In this document: one piece after another, positions 1-6,888 of the stretch
Layout: every line of letters starts with the position of its first letter
How positions within the stretch are numbered: position 1 is the stretch's first letter
NCBI GenBank assembly: GCA_002402325.1
Contig: DHFQ01000089.1
Location: 1,742-10,366 of the forward strand
Length of the DNA: 8,625 nucleotides
Source of the DNA: Candidatus Aminicenantes bacterium UBA4820
GTDB lineage: Bacteria; Acidobacteriota; UBA4820
Reading direction: 5' to 3'
Translations under genes and position numbers: made by a program
The notes under the pieces: generated by a model
The model's database searches: none
The model's input: only the letters and a program-made list of their open reading frames with translations
What the model was told of the DNA's origin: nothing

Positions 1-474
1 AAAATTAAAGGCAGAGTCTTTGTGATTAGAAAGGACAACATTGACACGGATATGATCTTTCACAACAAATATTTGACAATTACAAAAATTGAGGAGATGG
101 GAAAGTATGCTTTTGGAAATCTTCAAGGGTATGAAGATTTTCCTCAAAAATGCAAGGAAGGGGACATTATTATCACAGGCAAGAATTTTGGTGCGGGTTC
201 ATCAAGACAGCAGGCGGTAGATTGCTTCAAAGCCTTGAAAGTCGGTGCGATTGTTGCTCAAAGTTTTGGAGCGATTTACTTTAGAAATGCAGTAAATGCA
301 GGGCTTCCCGTAGTAATCAGCGATATTATTGAAAAGGGAATCAACGATGGTGAAGTCATTGAAATTGACTTTTTAAAGGGAGAGATCAAAAGAGAAAATG
401 GCGAAGTAATTTCCGCAAAAGAGTGGTCAGATGTCCAGAAAGAGATATACTTAAAGGGAGGCTTATTAGGATAG
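1..474 (+). CDS. Aconitase/IPM dehydratase-family small subunit 1 (LeuD-like), 5' end cut by window edge
   Basis: This is the swivel-domain small subunit of a two-subunit hydro-lyase (LeuD/homoaconitase type), a soluble cytoplasmic protein that should pair with an Fe-S large subunit to hydrate or dehydrate a di- or tricarboxylic acid. A GTG at 22 could start it, but the frame is open to base 1 and reads KIKGRVFV just before IRKDNIDTD. LeuD proteins usually begin with an MKxKGRV-like strand, so the true start most likely lies one or a few codons off the edge. Numbering from the GTG, DNIDTD is at 5-10, the substrate-loop position reads YLTI at 17-20, and the substrate-binding GAGSSRQQ loop is at 57-64, followed by SFGAIYFRNAVNAGLP. 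The length is normal for the family. Its TAG stop lies inside the ribosome binding site of the next gene. Family order is usually large then small subunit, so its partner could be an off-window gene rather than the large subunit downstream. The family is sure; the substrate is not. Confidence 0.9.
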   Translation, partial: KIKGRVFVIRKDNIDTDMIFHNKYLTITKIEEMGKYAFGNLQGYEDFPQKCKEGDIIITGKNFGAGSSRQQAVDCFKALKVGAIVAQSFGAIYFRNAVNAGLPVVISDIIEKGINDGEVIEIDFLKGEIKRENGEVISAKEWSDVQKEIYLKGGLLG

Positions 475-478
475 GAGG
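473..478 (+). promoter_or_regulatory. Strong Shine-Dalgarno AGGAGG for the large subunit
   Basis: AGGAGG lies 5 bases before the ATG at 484 and overlaps the TAG stop (472-474) of the preceding small-subunit gene. A ribosome ending the first gene therefore sits on the initiation site of the second, which suggests translational coupling. Confidence 0.8.
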
Positions 479-483
479 TAAAG

Positions 484-1743
484 ATGTCATACACTTTTGC
501 TCAAAAAATTTTGATGAAAAAGGCAAATTTAAACGATGTTAAAGTAAATCAAATTGTGATAGTGAAACCAGATAATCTTTTGACTCACGATAACACGAGC
601 GCAATAATTGGTAAAATTGAAGAGGATTTGAAAAAATATGGGCTTGTTTCAGAGAAAATGCCTATAATAGCGATAGACCACACCGTCCCTGCGGTTGATG
701 AAAAAACTGCCACAGGACACAAAAAGATAAGGGAGTTTGTTAAGACCTACGGGATAAAAAATTTCTATGATGTTGGCGTTGGAGTATGCCACCAACTCGT
801 AGTTGAAAATGGCTTTGCAAAACCGGGAAAACTCATTCTTGGTTCAGATAGCCATACCTGTATGTATGGTGCTTTGAATTGTTTTTCAACAGGTATTGAT
901 AGGACTGAAGCTGCCTGTCTTTTGCTTACGGGCGAAACGTGGCTTAAAGTTCCATCGACGATTAAAATCATTCTTAAAAATAAACTTCCTGAATACACAA
1001 CGGGAAAAGATTTGGTCCTCAAAATAATTGGTGATATTGGTGCAGATGGGGCAAACTACAAAGCAGTTGAATACGACGGAGATGTAAAAAATGTTTCAAT
1101 TGATGACAGATTCACAATTTGCAATATGGGAATTGAGATGGGGGCGAAAATAGCTGTTTTCCCCTTTGATGATGTTACAAGGGATTATTTCAAGAAAATC
1201 AATGTTAGTGGCGATTTTGAACCTGTATGGTCTGATACAGATGCTGACTACGAAAAAGTGCTAACCTACGATTTGACTCAAATTGAGCCTATGGTTGCAA
1301 AACCTCACACCGTTGACAACACTGCAAAGGTGAAGGAGGTAGAAGGGAAGGAAATCAATCAGGCACTTCTTGGAACCTGCACAAATGGAAGACTTGTAGA
1401 TTTTCACCTCGCGTTAAAAATTCTAAAAGGAAAGAAAATTGCCAAGAATGTGAGATTGCTCCTTCTTCCCGCATCAAAAAAAGTTCTTGAAGATGGATTG
1501 AAGGATGGAACTTTTGAAAAGTTGATAGAATCAGGAGGAACACTCCTTCCACCCGGTTGTGGACCTTGCCTTGGTGCGCATCAGGGACTTCTTGCTGAAG
1601 GCGAGGTTTGCATCTCCTCTTCAAATAGAAATTTTAAAGGAAGAATGGGAAACAAAAACGCTGAAGTTTTCCTTGCAAGTCCTCTAACCGTTGCCGCTTC
1701 ATCTTTGAAAGGGGTCATCACGGACCCAAGGGAGGTAATGTAA
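484..1743 (+). CDS. Aconitase/IPM dehydratase-family large subunit (LeuC-like, [4Fe-4S])
   Basis: This is the catalytic large subunit of a hydro-lyase of the isopropylmalate dehydratase/homoaconitase/2,3-dimethylmalate dehydratase group, 419 residues, the usual length for the short archaeal-type LeuC. It acts in the cytoplasm and carries an oxygen-sensitive iron-sulfur cluster. The three expected cluster cysteines are present: Cys299 in LLGTCTNGR and Cys359/Cys362 in PPGCGPCLGAH. Other family motifs are IDHTVPA (64-70), GSDSHTCMYGA (120-130), and SSSNRNFKGRMG (378-389), whose arginines contact substrate in relatives. The C-terminus, ASPLTVAASSLKGVITDPR, is typical. A strong AGGAGG precedes the ATG. 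It is sandwiched between two small-subunit genes and followed by citrate-lyase-type genes. This makes a hydratase feeding the lyase (aconitase-like, or mesaconate/citraconate to citramalate) more likely than leucine biosynthesis. Automated pipelines would probably name it leuC or a homoaconitase. The exact substrate is not visible in the sequence. Confidence 0.95.
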   Translation: MSYTFAQKILMKKANLNDVKVNQIVIVKPDNLLTHDNTSAIIGKIEEDLKKYGLVSEKMPIIAIDHTVPAVDEKTATGHKKIREFVKTYGIKNFYDVGVGVCHQLVVENGFAKPGKLILGSDSHTCMYGALNCFSTGIDRTEAACLLLTGETWLKVPSTIKIILKNKLPEYTTGKDLVLKIIGDIGADGANYKAVEYDGDVKNVSIDDRFTICNMGIEMGAKIAVFPFDDVTRDYFKKINVSGDFEPVWSDTDADYEKVLTYDLTQIEPMVAKPHTVDNTAKVKEVEGKEINQALLGTCTNGRLVDFHLALKILKGKKIAKNVRLLLLPASKKVLEDGLKDGTFEKLIESGGTLLPPGCGPCLGAHQGLLAEGEVCISSSNRNFKGRMGNKNAEVFLASPLTVAASSLKGVITDPREVM

Positions 1744-1744
1744 A

Positions 1745-2233
1745 ATGGCAGTTTTTAAATATGGAGACGACATAAACACAGATTTGCTTTTTCCCGGAAG
1801 ATACACATACACCTGTGCAAAGGCCGAGGAGATTATTCCTCACCTTCTTGAAGATTTAGACCCTGAATTTTCAAAAAAAGTGAAAAAGGGAGACATCATC
1901 ATAGCGGGTGAAAATTTTGGCTGCGGTTCATCAAGGGAGCAACCAGCCCTTGGATTGAAGGCTGTTGGAATTGAAGCAATAATTGCAAAAAGTTTTGCCC
2001 GTATTTTTTTCAGGGCAGCGATAAATCAGGGACTAATCCTGATTGAATGCAAGGATGCGGTTGATTACTTTAAGGATGGAAAAGAGGTAAAAATTGACCT
2101 TGAAAAGGGAAAGGTCAAAGTTGGCGATAAAGAATTTGATTTTCCACCTTTGAGCAAAGAACTTCTTGAAATAAGAGATTCGGGGGGACTTTTAAACTAC
2201 ACCCGTAAAAAATTAGAAAAAAGGGGGAACTAA
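1745..2233 (+). CDS. Aconitase/IPM dehydratase-family small subunit 2 (LeuD-like)
   Basis: This second small subunit of the same hydro-lyase family, 162 residues, is complete. It starts one base after the large-subunit stop (TAAAATG junction), with AAGGGAGGT at 1728-1736 as its ribosome binding site. Given the normal large-then-small order, it is the default partner of the large subunit at 484-1743. DDINTDLLFPGRY lies at 8-20, the substrate-loop position reads YTYT at 20-23 (many LeuD proteins have YLNT or YLRx there), and GCGSSREQ is at 59-66, followed by KSFARIFFRAAINQGL. It differs clearly from the first small subunit: YTYT versus YLTI, GCGSSREQPALGLK versus GAGSSRQQAVDCFK, and an extra DLDPEF segment near 37-42 that is standard in LeuD. 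The two are therefore separate subfamilies and not a recent duplication. The substrate is unknown. Loss of the usual Leu in the loop may mean a substrate other than isopropylmalate. Confidence 0.93.
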   Translation: MAVFKYGDDINTDLLFPGRYTYTCAKAEEIIPHLLEDLDPEFSKKVKKGDIIIAGENFGCGSSREQPALGLKAVGIEAIIAKSFARIFFRAAINQGLILIECKDAVDYFKDGKEVKIDLEKGKVKVGDKEFDFPPLSKELLEIRDSGGLLNYTRKKLEKRGN

Positions 2234-2234
2234 A

Positions 2235-3443
2235 ATGGTTGGTGAGGCTGGAAGAAAAGGCGAAGGAGTAAGATCTGACTGTTTTGCAAGAATTGAATTG
2301 AAGGATAGTGGTGGCATTGAACTAAATGTAAAATCAAAAGTTGAAGCGATGTATGGCGATAAAATAAGGGAACTCCTTTATCGCGAACTTGAATTTTTTG
2401 AAATTAAAAATTGTCTTCTCTACCTTGAAGATACAGGAGCACTTGATTTTGTCATTTCTGCAAGGGTTGAGTGTGCGTTAAAAAGGGCAAACCCTGAAAT
2501 AAAAAAAGAGTTCCTTCTCTATATGCCAGAAAGATTCTTTAAAAAAAGCGAAAAAGAGAGAATAAGAAGGTCAAGGCTTTATCTCCCCGGCAACGAGCCA
2601 AAATTTTTCTTAAATGCGGCACTTCACGAACCGGATGGAATAATTCTTGACCTTGAGGATGCAGTCTCACCTCAGGAGAAAGATTCAGCAAGAATCCTCA
2701 TAAGGAATGCTTTAAGAAGTGTCGATTTTAAAGATTGTGAAAAGATGGTCAGAATAAATCAGGGTCCTTTGGGCATTCTTGACCTTGAATCTGTAGTTCC
2801 CCACAATGTTAATGTTGTCTTAATTCCAAAGGTTGAGACGGGTGAACATGTGAGGGCAGTTGACGCAAAAATTCAGGAGATAAGAAAAGAAAAGGGTATC
2901 AAAGAGCCCGTTTATTTGATGCCAATAATCGAAAGTGCACTTGGCTGTCTTGAGGCTTCATATATCGCATCATCCTCGCCAAATATATGTGCCTTAACGA
3001 TTGGTCTTGAAGATTACACCGCTGATATTGGTGCGGAAAGAACAAACGAGGGAAAGGAATCATTCTGGGCAAGGTCAGTGATAGTCAATGCTGCAAGAGC
3101 AGCATCAATTCAGCCAATTGATTCGGTCTTTTCAGATGTGGGAGATAAAGAGGGATTACTCAACTCCTGCCTTGAATCAAAGGGAATGGGATTTGAAGGA
3201 AAGGGTTGCATCCATCCAAGACAGATTTCTGTAATAAATCAAGCCTTTTCACCATCACAAAAGGAGATAGAAAAGGCAAAAAGGATTGTTCTTGCTTATG
3301 AAGAAGCACAAAGAAACGGACTTTCAGTGGTTTCAGTAGGGACAAAGATGGTTGATCCACCAATTGTAAAAAGAGCCTTAAAAACAATCTCTTTTGCAGA
3401 AAATATTGGTTTGTTAAATAAAGAGTGGAGGAGTGAAAACTAA
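2235..3443 (+). CDS. citE: Fused citrate/citramalate lyase acyl carrier protein and beta subunit (CitD-CitE)
   Basis: This single 402-residue protein combines two citrate lyase subunits. Residues 1 to about 95 match CitD, the acyl carrier (gamma) subunit. Ser14 in GVRSD sits where CitD carries its phosphoribosyl-dephospho-CoA arm, and the CitD-like pattern GGIELNVKSKV (26-36), GDKI (41-44), DTGALDFVISARV (66-78) and KRAN follows. Residues from about 110 on match CitE, the beta subunit that cleaves the acyl-ACP substrate into an oxo-acid plus acetyl-ACP. RRSRLYLPGNEP is at 111-122, LDLEDAV (metal-binding acid region) at 138-144, VRIN at 172-175, IGLEDYTADIGAERT at 256-270, IHPRQI at 326-331 and VGTKMVDPPIV at 368-378. 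CitD and CitE are normally separate proteins of roughly 100 and 290 residues, and the length here equals their sum. The gene starts one base after the preceding stop, behind a weak GGGGG site (2223-2227). Citrate and citramalate lyases cannot be told apart by eye. Confidence 0.92.
   Translation: MVGEAGRKGEGVRSDCFARIELKDSGGIELNVKSKVEAMYGDKIRELLYRELEFFEIKNCLLYLEDTGALDFVISARVECALKRANPEIKKEFLLYMPERFFKKSEKERIRRSRLYLPGNEPKFFLNAALHEPDGIILDLEDAVSPQEKDSARILIRNALRSVDFKDCEKMVRINQGPLGILDLESVVPHNVNVVLIPKVETGEHVRAVDAKIQEIRKEKGIKEPVYLMPIIESALGCLEASYIASSSPNICALTIGLEDYTADIGAERTNEGKESFWARSVIVNAARAASIQPIDSVFSDVGDKEGLLNSCLESKGMGFEGKGCIHPRQISVINQAFSPSQKEIEKAKRIVLAYEEAQRNGLSVVSVGTKMVDPPIVKRALKTISFAENIGLLNKEWRSEN
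3427..3433 (+). promoter_or_regulatory. Shine-Dalgarno GGAGGAG that decides the citF start
   Basis: GGAGGAG touches the in-frame GTG at 3433, so it cannot serve that codon. It is 11 bases before the ATG at 3445, slightly long but usable. The TAAAATG junction created by the ATG at 3445 also matches the stop/start junctions at 1741 and 2231. Confidence 0.6.
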
Positions 3444-3444
3444 A

Positions 3445-5004
3445 ATGGCTAAATTGAATCTTGTTGAAAATGCTATAAACAGGTTAGTTCCAACCGAAGT
3501 CAACGGTAAAGAGGGAATTCCCTTTAAGGGAGTTCATAAATATACTCCACAGGGAAAAAAAGCAAGTCCAAAAATATTTTCAGCAAATCAATATCCTCTT
3601 GATGGAAACAAAGTCTTAAAATCATTGAGGGATGCCTTTGAATTTTGCGGAATAAAGGATGGGATGACAGTTTCAACCCACCATCACTTTAGAAACGGTG
3701 ATTTGGTTGCAAATATGATGTTTGATGTTTTTGAGGAGATGAAACTTAAGGATTTGATGTGGTTTCCCTCAGCGTCATTTCCCTGTCACATTAAGGCTAT
3801 TGACCTTATGGAGAAGGGAATAATTCATCACATTGAGGGTTCAATGAATGGTCCGCTTGGTGATTACTGCACTGAAGGTAAAATGAAAGGGCTTGGGGTT
3901 TTGCGTTCACACGGAGGAAGGTGGCAGGCGATTCAGGATGGAGAGGTCAAAATTGACATTGCAGTCATCGCAGCACCATCGGCTGATCCTTTCGGAAATG
4001 CAAATGGAGTAAATGGTGAAGCGGCTTGCGGCTCTTTAAACTTTGCCCTTGCTGATTCAACTTATGCTGATAGGGTCATTGTCGTTACAGACAATCTTGT
4101 TCCTTTCCCCTGCATCCCATGGCAAATTCAGGGAAACAATGTTGATGCTGTTGTTGTCGTTGATAAAATCGGAGACCCATCAAAGATTGTTTCTGGCACT
4201 ACTGAGATAACAAAAAGCCCCGATAGACTTTTGATAGCACAACTTGTTGCAGATTTTCTTGAAAAAACAGAGATTATGAGGGATGGATTCTCATTTCAGG
4301 CAGGATCAGGCGGAATTTCACTTGCCTTTGTCCTTTTTTTAAAAGAGAAGATGAAAAAAAGAGGGATCAAAGCACGATTTGTGAGAGGTGGTTCAACAAA
4401 GTATCTCGTTGAGATGCTGGACGAAGGGCTTACAGATTACATCCTTGATGGTCAAACATTTGACCTGAAGGGTGTTGAAAGTATGAGGGACAATCCGAGA
4501 CACATTCCAACAAGCCCATTTACAAGTTACAACTACAATGGAAAGGGATTTTTTGGAACTTTTGTTGATGCCGTCGTTTTGGGTGCAACTGAAGTTGATG
4601 TAAATTTCAATGCAAATGTCGTAACCCATTCAGATGGAAGGCTTCTGCACGGAATTGGTGGCTGGCAGAATTGCCTCTTCTCAAAATGCACAATACTTGC
4701 TGTTCCAGCAATCAGAGATAGGATTCCTGTGATCGTCGACGAAGTTACAACTTTAACGGGCCCTCAAGAACTCATTGATGTCATTGTTACAGAAAGAGGG
4801 ATAGCGATAAATCCATTAAGAAAGGACTTAATTGAAAAGACAAAGGGAAGCGGACTTCCGATAAGAGATATAAGGGATATTCAGAAAGAGGTTGATGAAA
4901 TTTGCGGTGGAAAGCCAAAACCCTTAAAAAGAGGAGAAGAAGTTGTAGCGGTTGTAAAGTGGGTTGATGGAACTATTCTTGATAGCGTCTTTAAAATTGG
5001 ATGA
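3445..5004 (+). CDS. citF: Citrate/citramalate lyase alpha subunit (acetyl-ACP:substrate ACP transferase)
   Basis: CitF-family alpha subunit, 519 residues from the ATG at 3445, close to the usual length of about 510. It swaps the acetyl group on the acyl carrier serine arm for the incoming hydroxy-acid (citrate or citramalate), giving the thioester that CitE cleaves. It belongs to the CoA-transferase fold in two halves. Visible CitF-like stretches, numbered from this ATG, are VSTHHHFRNGD (76-86), QAGSGGISLA (285-294), FVRGGSTKYLVEMLDEG (313-328), HSDGRLLHGIGGWQN (395-409), VTERGIAINP (448-457) and the C-terminal VVKWVDGTILDSVFKI. The last resembles the EYRDGTVIDVV ending of enterobacterial CitF. 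A GTG at 3433 would add four residues but has no room for a ribosome binding site. The gene follows the CitDE fusion by one base, so the lyase polypeptides are made from one message. Citrate versus citramalate specificity is open. Confidence 0.95.
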   Translation: MAKLNLVENAINRLVPTEVNGKEGIPFKGVHKYTPQGKKASPKIFSANQYPLDGNKVLKSLRDAFEFCGIKDGMTVSTHHHFRNGDLVANMMFDVFEEMKLKDLMWFPSASFPCHIKAIDLMEKGIIHHIEGSMNGPLGDYCTEGKMKGLGVLRSHGGRWQAIQDGEVKIDIAVIAAPSADPFGNANGVNGEAACGSLNFALADSTYADRVIVVTDNLVPFPCIPWQIQGNNVDAVVVVDKIGDPSKIVSGTTEITKSPDRLLIAQLVADFLEKTEIMRDGFSFQAGSGGISLAFVLFLKEKMKKRGIKARFVRGGSTKYLVEMLDEGLTDYILDGQTFDLKGVESMRDNPRHIPTSPFTSYNYNGKGFFGTFVDAVVLGATEVDVNFNANVVTHSDGRLLHGIGGWQNCLFSKCTILAVPAIRDRIPVIVDEVTTLTGPQELIDVIVTERGIAINPLRKDLIEKTKGSGLPIRDIRDIQKEVDEICGGKPKPLKRGEEVVAVVKWVDGTILDSVFKIG

Positions 5005-5011
5005 AAGGAGG
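5004..5011 (+). promoter_or_regulatory. Strong Shine-Dalgarno AAAGGAGG for the GYD gene
   Basis: AAAGGAGG begins on the last base of the citF TGA stop and lies 5 bases before the ATG at 5017. It is one of the best ribosome binding sites in the operon, together with AGGAGG at 473, suggesting the small last protein is well translated. Confidence 0.75.
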
Positions 5012-5016
5012 AAAAT

Positions 5017-5325
5017 ATGGCAACTTTTATCTTGATGACAAAACTTTCTTCAGAGGTGATGGAAAACCCAAAGGAAAGGGCAAAAAAGGGGAGAGAGTGG
5101 TTTAAAAAGGTGAAAAAAGTGTGCCCTGAGGTGAAATGGATTGCCCACTATTCAATTTTGGGTCCCTACGATTTTATGGACATCTATGAAGCAGAAAGTG
5201 CTGAAATTGCCTACAAAGTCTCACTTATTTCAAGGATTTATGGGGCAGTAAGTGCAGAAAGTTGGGAGGCACTTCCTTACGATCAGTATCTCAAGGTTTT
5301 GAAAGAGACTCTTAAAAAGCAGTAA
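5017..5325 (+). CDS. GYD-domain small protein, last gene of the lyase operon
   Basis: This soluble 102-residue protein has the GYD-family pattern. An N-terminal strand ATFILMTKLSSE (2-13) is followed by a lysine-rich helix, then WIAHYSILGPYDFMDIYEA (41-59), with GPYD in place of the name-giving GYD, a helix SAEIAYKVSLISRIYGAVSAES (61-82), and WEALPYDQYLK near the end. GYD proteins are about 90-110 residues, adopt a ferredoxin-like alpha/beta fold related to dimeric alpha-beta barrels, and have no established biochemical role. The strong ribosome binding site and the 12-base gap after citF place it in the same transcript. A supporting, sensing or assembly role for the hydratase-lyase pathway is conceivable, but nothing in the sequence proves it. 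There are no signal peptide, membrane segments or cysteine clusters. The family call is fairly firm; the function is unknown. Confidence 0.85.
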   Translation: MATFILMTKLSSEVMENPKERAKKGREWFKKVKKVCPEVKWIAHYSILGPYDFMDIYEAESAEIAYKVSLISRIYGAVSAESWEALPYDQYLKVLKETLKKQ

Positions 5326-5445
5326 TAACAACTTTAAGATCAAGCCACTATCCTATATATTTTTTTGAATTATAAGGCAGAACTTTAATCATTTTGTCCA
5401 GAACCTTGATTCGCTTTGTTAAATGGTCAAAAGATGGCGTTATAC
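5326..5445 (+). other. Convergent intergenic gap, no convincing terminator
   Basis: These 120 bases separate the stop of the plus-strand operon from the stop of the minus-strand membrane pair. The stretch is AT-rich, with a T7 run around 5358-5364. No GC-rich stem precedes that run, and the nearby CCTATATA/TTATAAGG arms pair imperfectly. ATCAAG (5339-5344) and CTTGAT (5405-5410) form a 6-base inverted match separated by 60 bases, which is weak. The octamer AACTTTAA occurs twice. I see no gene, RNA or promoter that I would defend here. Confidence 0.5.
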
Positions 5446-6888
5446 TTAGACCTCATTTTTTCTTCCAAAAAGGGCAGAGATTGAATCAGCATAAATTAAT
5501 TGCCATTCGTTTGATTGCATAAGATTGTTTGTTAAAAAATCATCTGAGTAAAGGAGGATAAAATCTGGATTTCCTCTTTCAAGATGATTTTTCCAGTTTT
5601 CTTTTAAATCAACCGTGTCTCTCCACTTTACGAGGTCTTCCTCATCAAAAAGTAAAACCGCTGTCCTTCCATCTATCGCTGTTTTAAAATCCTTTGATGA
5701 GAAAACAAGATACCCTCCCCAATCAAACTCATTGAAAATTTTTCCTTTAAGATTGTTTTCCTTCATAAAGGCGACCGCCCCTACGGGATAATCCTCACGA
5801 TACTTCGTATCCCCAACATAAATTGGATTCAAAATTCTAAAAGATAGAGAGGTTAAAGAAAAGGCAAGAAGAAGAGTCATAGCAAGAGGCTCTAATTTAT
5901 AAGACAACTCCTCTTTTACCTTAAAATAATTAAAGAGTTCTTCCAGCATTGAAGAGAATAGAATGGAAGATGCAACCACAGAAAATGGCAAAATCCTCAG
6001 AGAATAAAAGCCAAAAATTATAAGCGGCAAAGCGATTAAAACCTGATAGAACTTGATTTTTTCTATAAAGAGGATTGAGATAAAAATTAAAAGTGCGAAG
6101 AAAATGAAGAAGATCATATTTGATGCAAGAGGATACTTAAATACAGAAAGCCATTCAGAGACGATAGTCTCCTGCTTTTGAGAAAAAAGAGAGTGTGAGG
6201 TTAAATAAATTTTTATCCCAAAAGGATTGATTAAAGTTGCTAAGGACGAAAGAATTACCGATAAATATTGGATTAAACTCTCTTTGTTGAAAAAAACTGA
6301 AAGACTTTTAGTCTTTATAAATTGAGTTAAAATATCACCTAAAATGTAAAATCCTAAAGTAAGGAGTCCAAGTCCAAAAAAGGCGTGAATGTTTGCCCAT
6401 AAAGCAAAAAGGAGAATCAAAGGGAAAAATCTCCTCTTTAATTCAACCTTCTCAAGTAAATAAAGCAAAATTGATAAAAAGAGAAATGAGAAAAGTTGAG
6501 TCCTCATCAAAAAATATCTTCCAATGACTGAAATCACAATTGCGGTTGTCAAATATGAGACAAGAGGATTTTTCTTTCTTACGCTTAGATAAACAAAAAG
6601 TGCAATCAAAGAGCAAACAAATCCTTTGAAATAAAAAACGAGGCTCAATCCTCCCATCTTGTAAAGAAAGGCAAAAATTATTTCTATTAACCATTGCTGG
6701 TTGATCCACTCTTTTCCTTCGTAAATGTAGTTCCAACTATCCTTTTGAACTACCTTTCCGCTTTCAAGGATATCACTTCCGCCCCTTATATGCCAGAAAA
6801 GATCGGGATCAACCATTCCCTGCAAAAGAGAACCGCAAAAAACAGAAAACAAAAAGAGAAGAAGAAAATAGTTTATTTTATACTTCAT
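5446..6888 (-). CDS. Multi-pass membrane protein with DPDLFWH motif (GT-C-like, uncharacterised)
   Basis: A 480-residue integral membrane protein I recognise only as a type. The N-terminal helix (about 5-25) is followed by an outside loop with DPDLFWHIRGG (27-37), then ILESGKVVQKDSW and EWINQQWLIEI (60-70). Many hydrophobic segments run to about residue 350. The soluble tail contains FNEFDWGGYLVF (385-396), AIDGR (404-408) and a closing WQLIYADSISALFGRK. A first-loop Asp pair and many helices recall GT-C fold glycosyl or oligosaccharyl transferases that use lipid-linked sugar donors, but no activity is shown. Other visible elements are WANIHAFFGLGL (164-175) and RILPF (298-302). The ATG overlaps the upstream TGA as ATGA, with GGGTGA (6892-6897, complement strand) just before it, so translation is coupled to the TPR-bearing membrane protein. 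It could act on envelope polysaccharide or glycoprotein, but that is inference. Substrate and partner are unknown. Confidence 0.8.
   Translation of the reverse strand: MKYKINYFLLLFLFSVFCGSLLQGMVDPDLFWHIRGGSDILESGKVVQKDSWNYIYEGKEWINQQWLIEIIFAFLYKMGGLSLVFYFKGFVCSLIALFVYLSVRKKNPLVSYLTTAIVISVIGRYFLMRTQLFSFLFLSILLYLLEKVELKRRFFPLILLFALWANIHAFFGLGLLTLGFYILGDILTQFIKTKSLSVFFNKESLIQYLSVILSSLATLINPFGIKIYLTSHSLFSQKQETIVSEWLSVFKYPLASNMIFFIFFALLIFISILFIEKIKFYQVLIALPLIIFGFYSLRILPFSVVASSILFSSMLEELFNYFKVKEELSYKLEPLAMTLLLAFSLTSLSFRILNPIYVGDTKYREDYPVGAVAFMKENNLKGKIFNEFDWGGYLVFSSKDFKTAIDGRTAVLLFDEEDLVKWRDTVDLKENWKNHLERGNPDFILLYSDDFLTNNLMQSNEWQLIYADSISALFGRKNEV

Noticed and set aside
765..1022. Minus-strand 85-residue reading frame inside the large hydro-lyase subunit
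   Set aside because: It is antisense to conserved, motif-rich coding sequence (SDSHTC region) and has no features of its own.
3433..3444. GTG at 3433 as an upstream start for citF
   Set aside because: The only ribosome binding site (GGAGGAG) ends at the GTG itself. The ATG at 3445 repeats the TAAAATG junction seen at two other gene borders of the operon.
5345..5381. CCTATATA ... TTATAAGG around a T7 run as a terminator hairpin
   Set aside because: The arms pair only over three bases before a mismatch, the stem is AT-rich, and the T run is in the loop and not after the stem.
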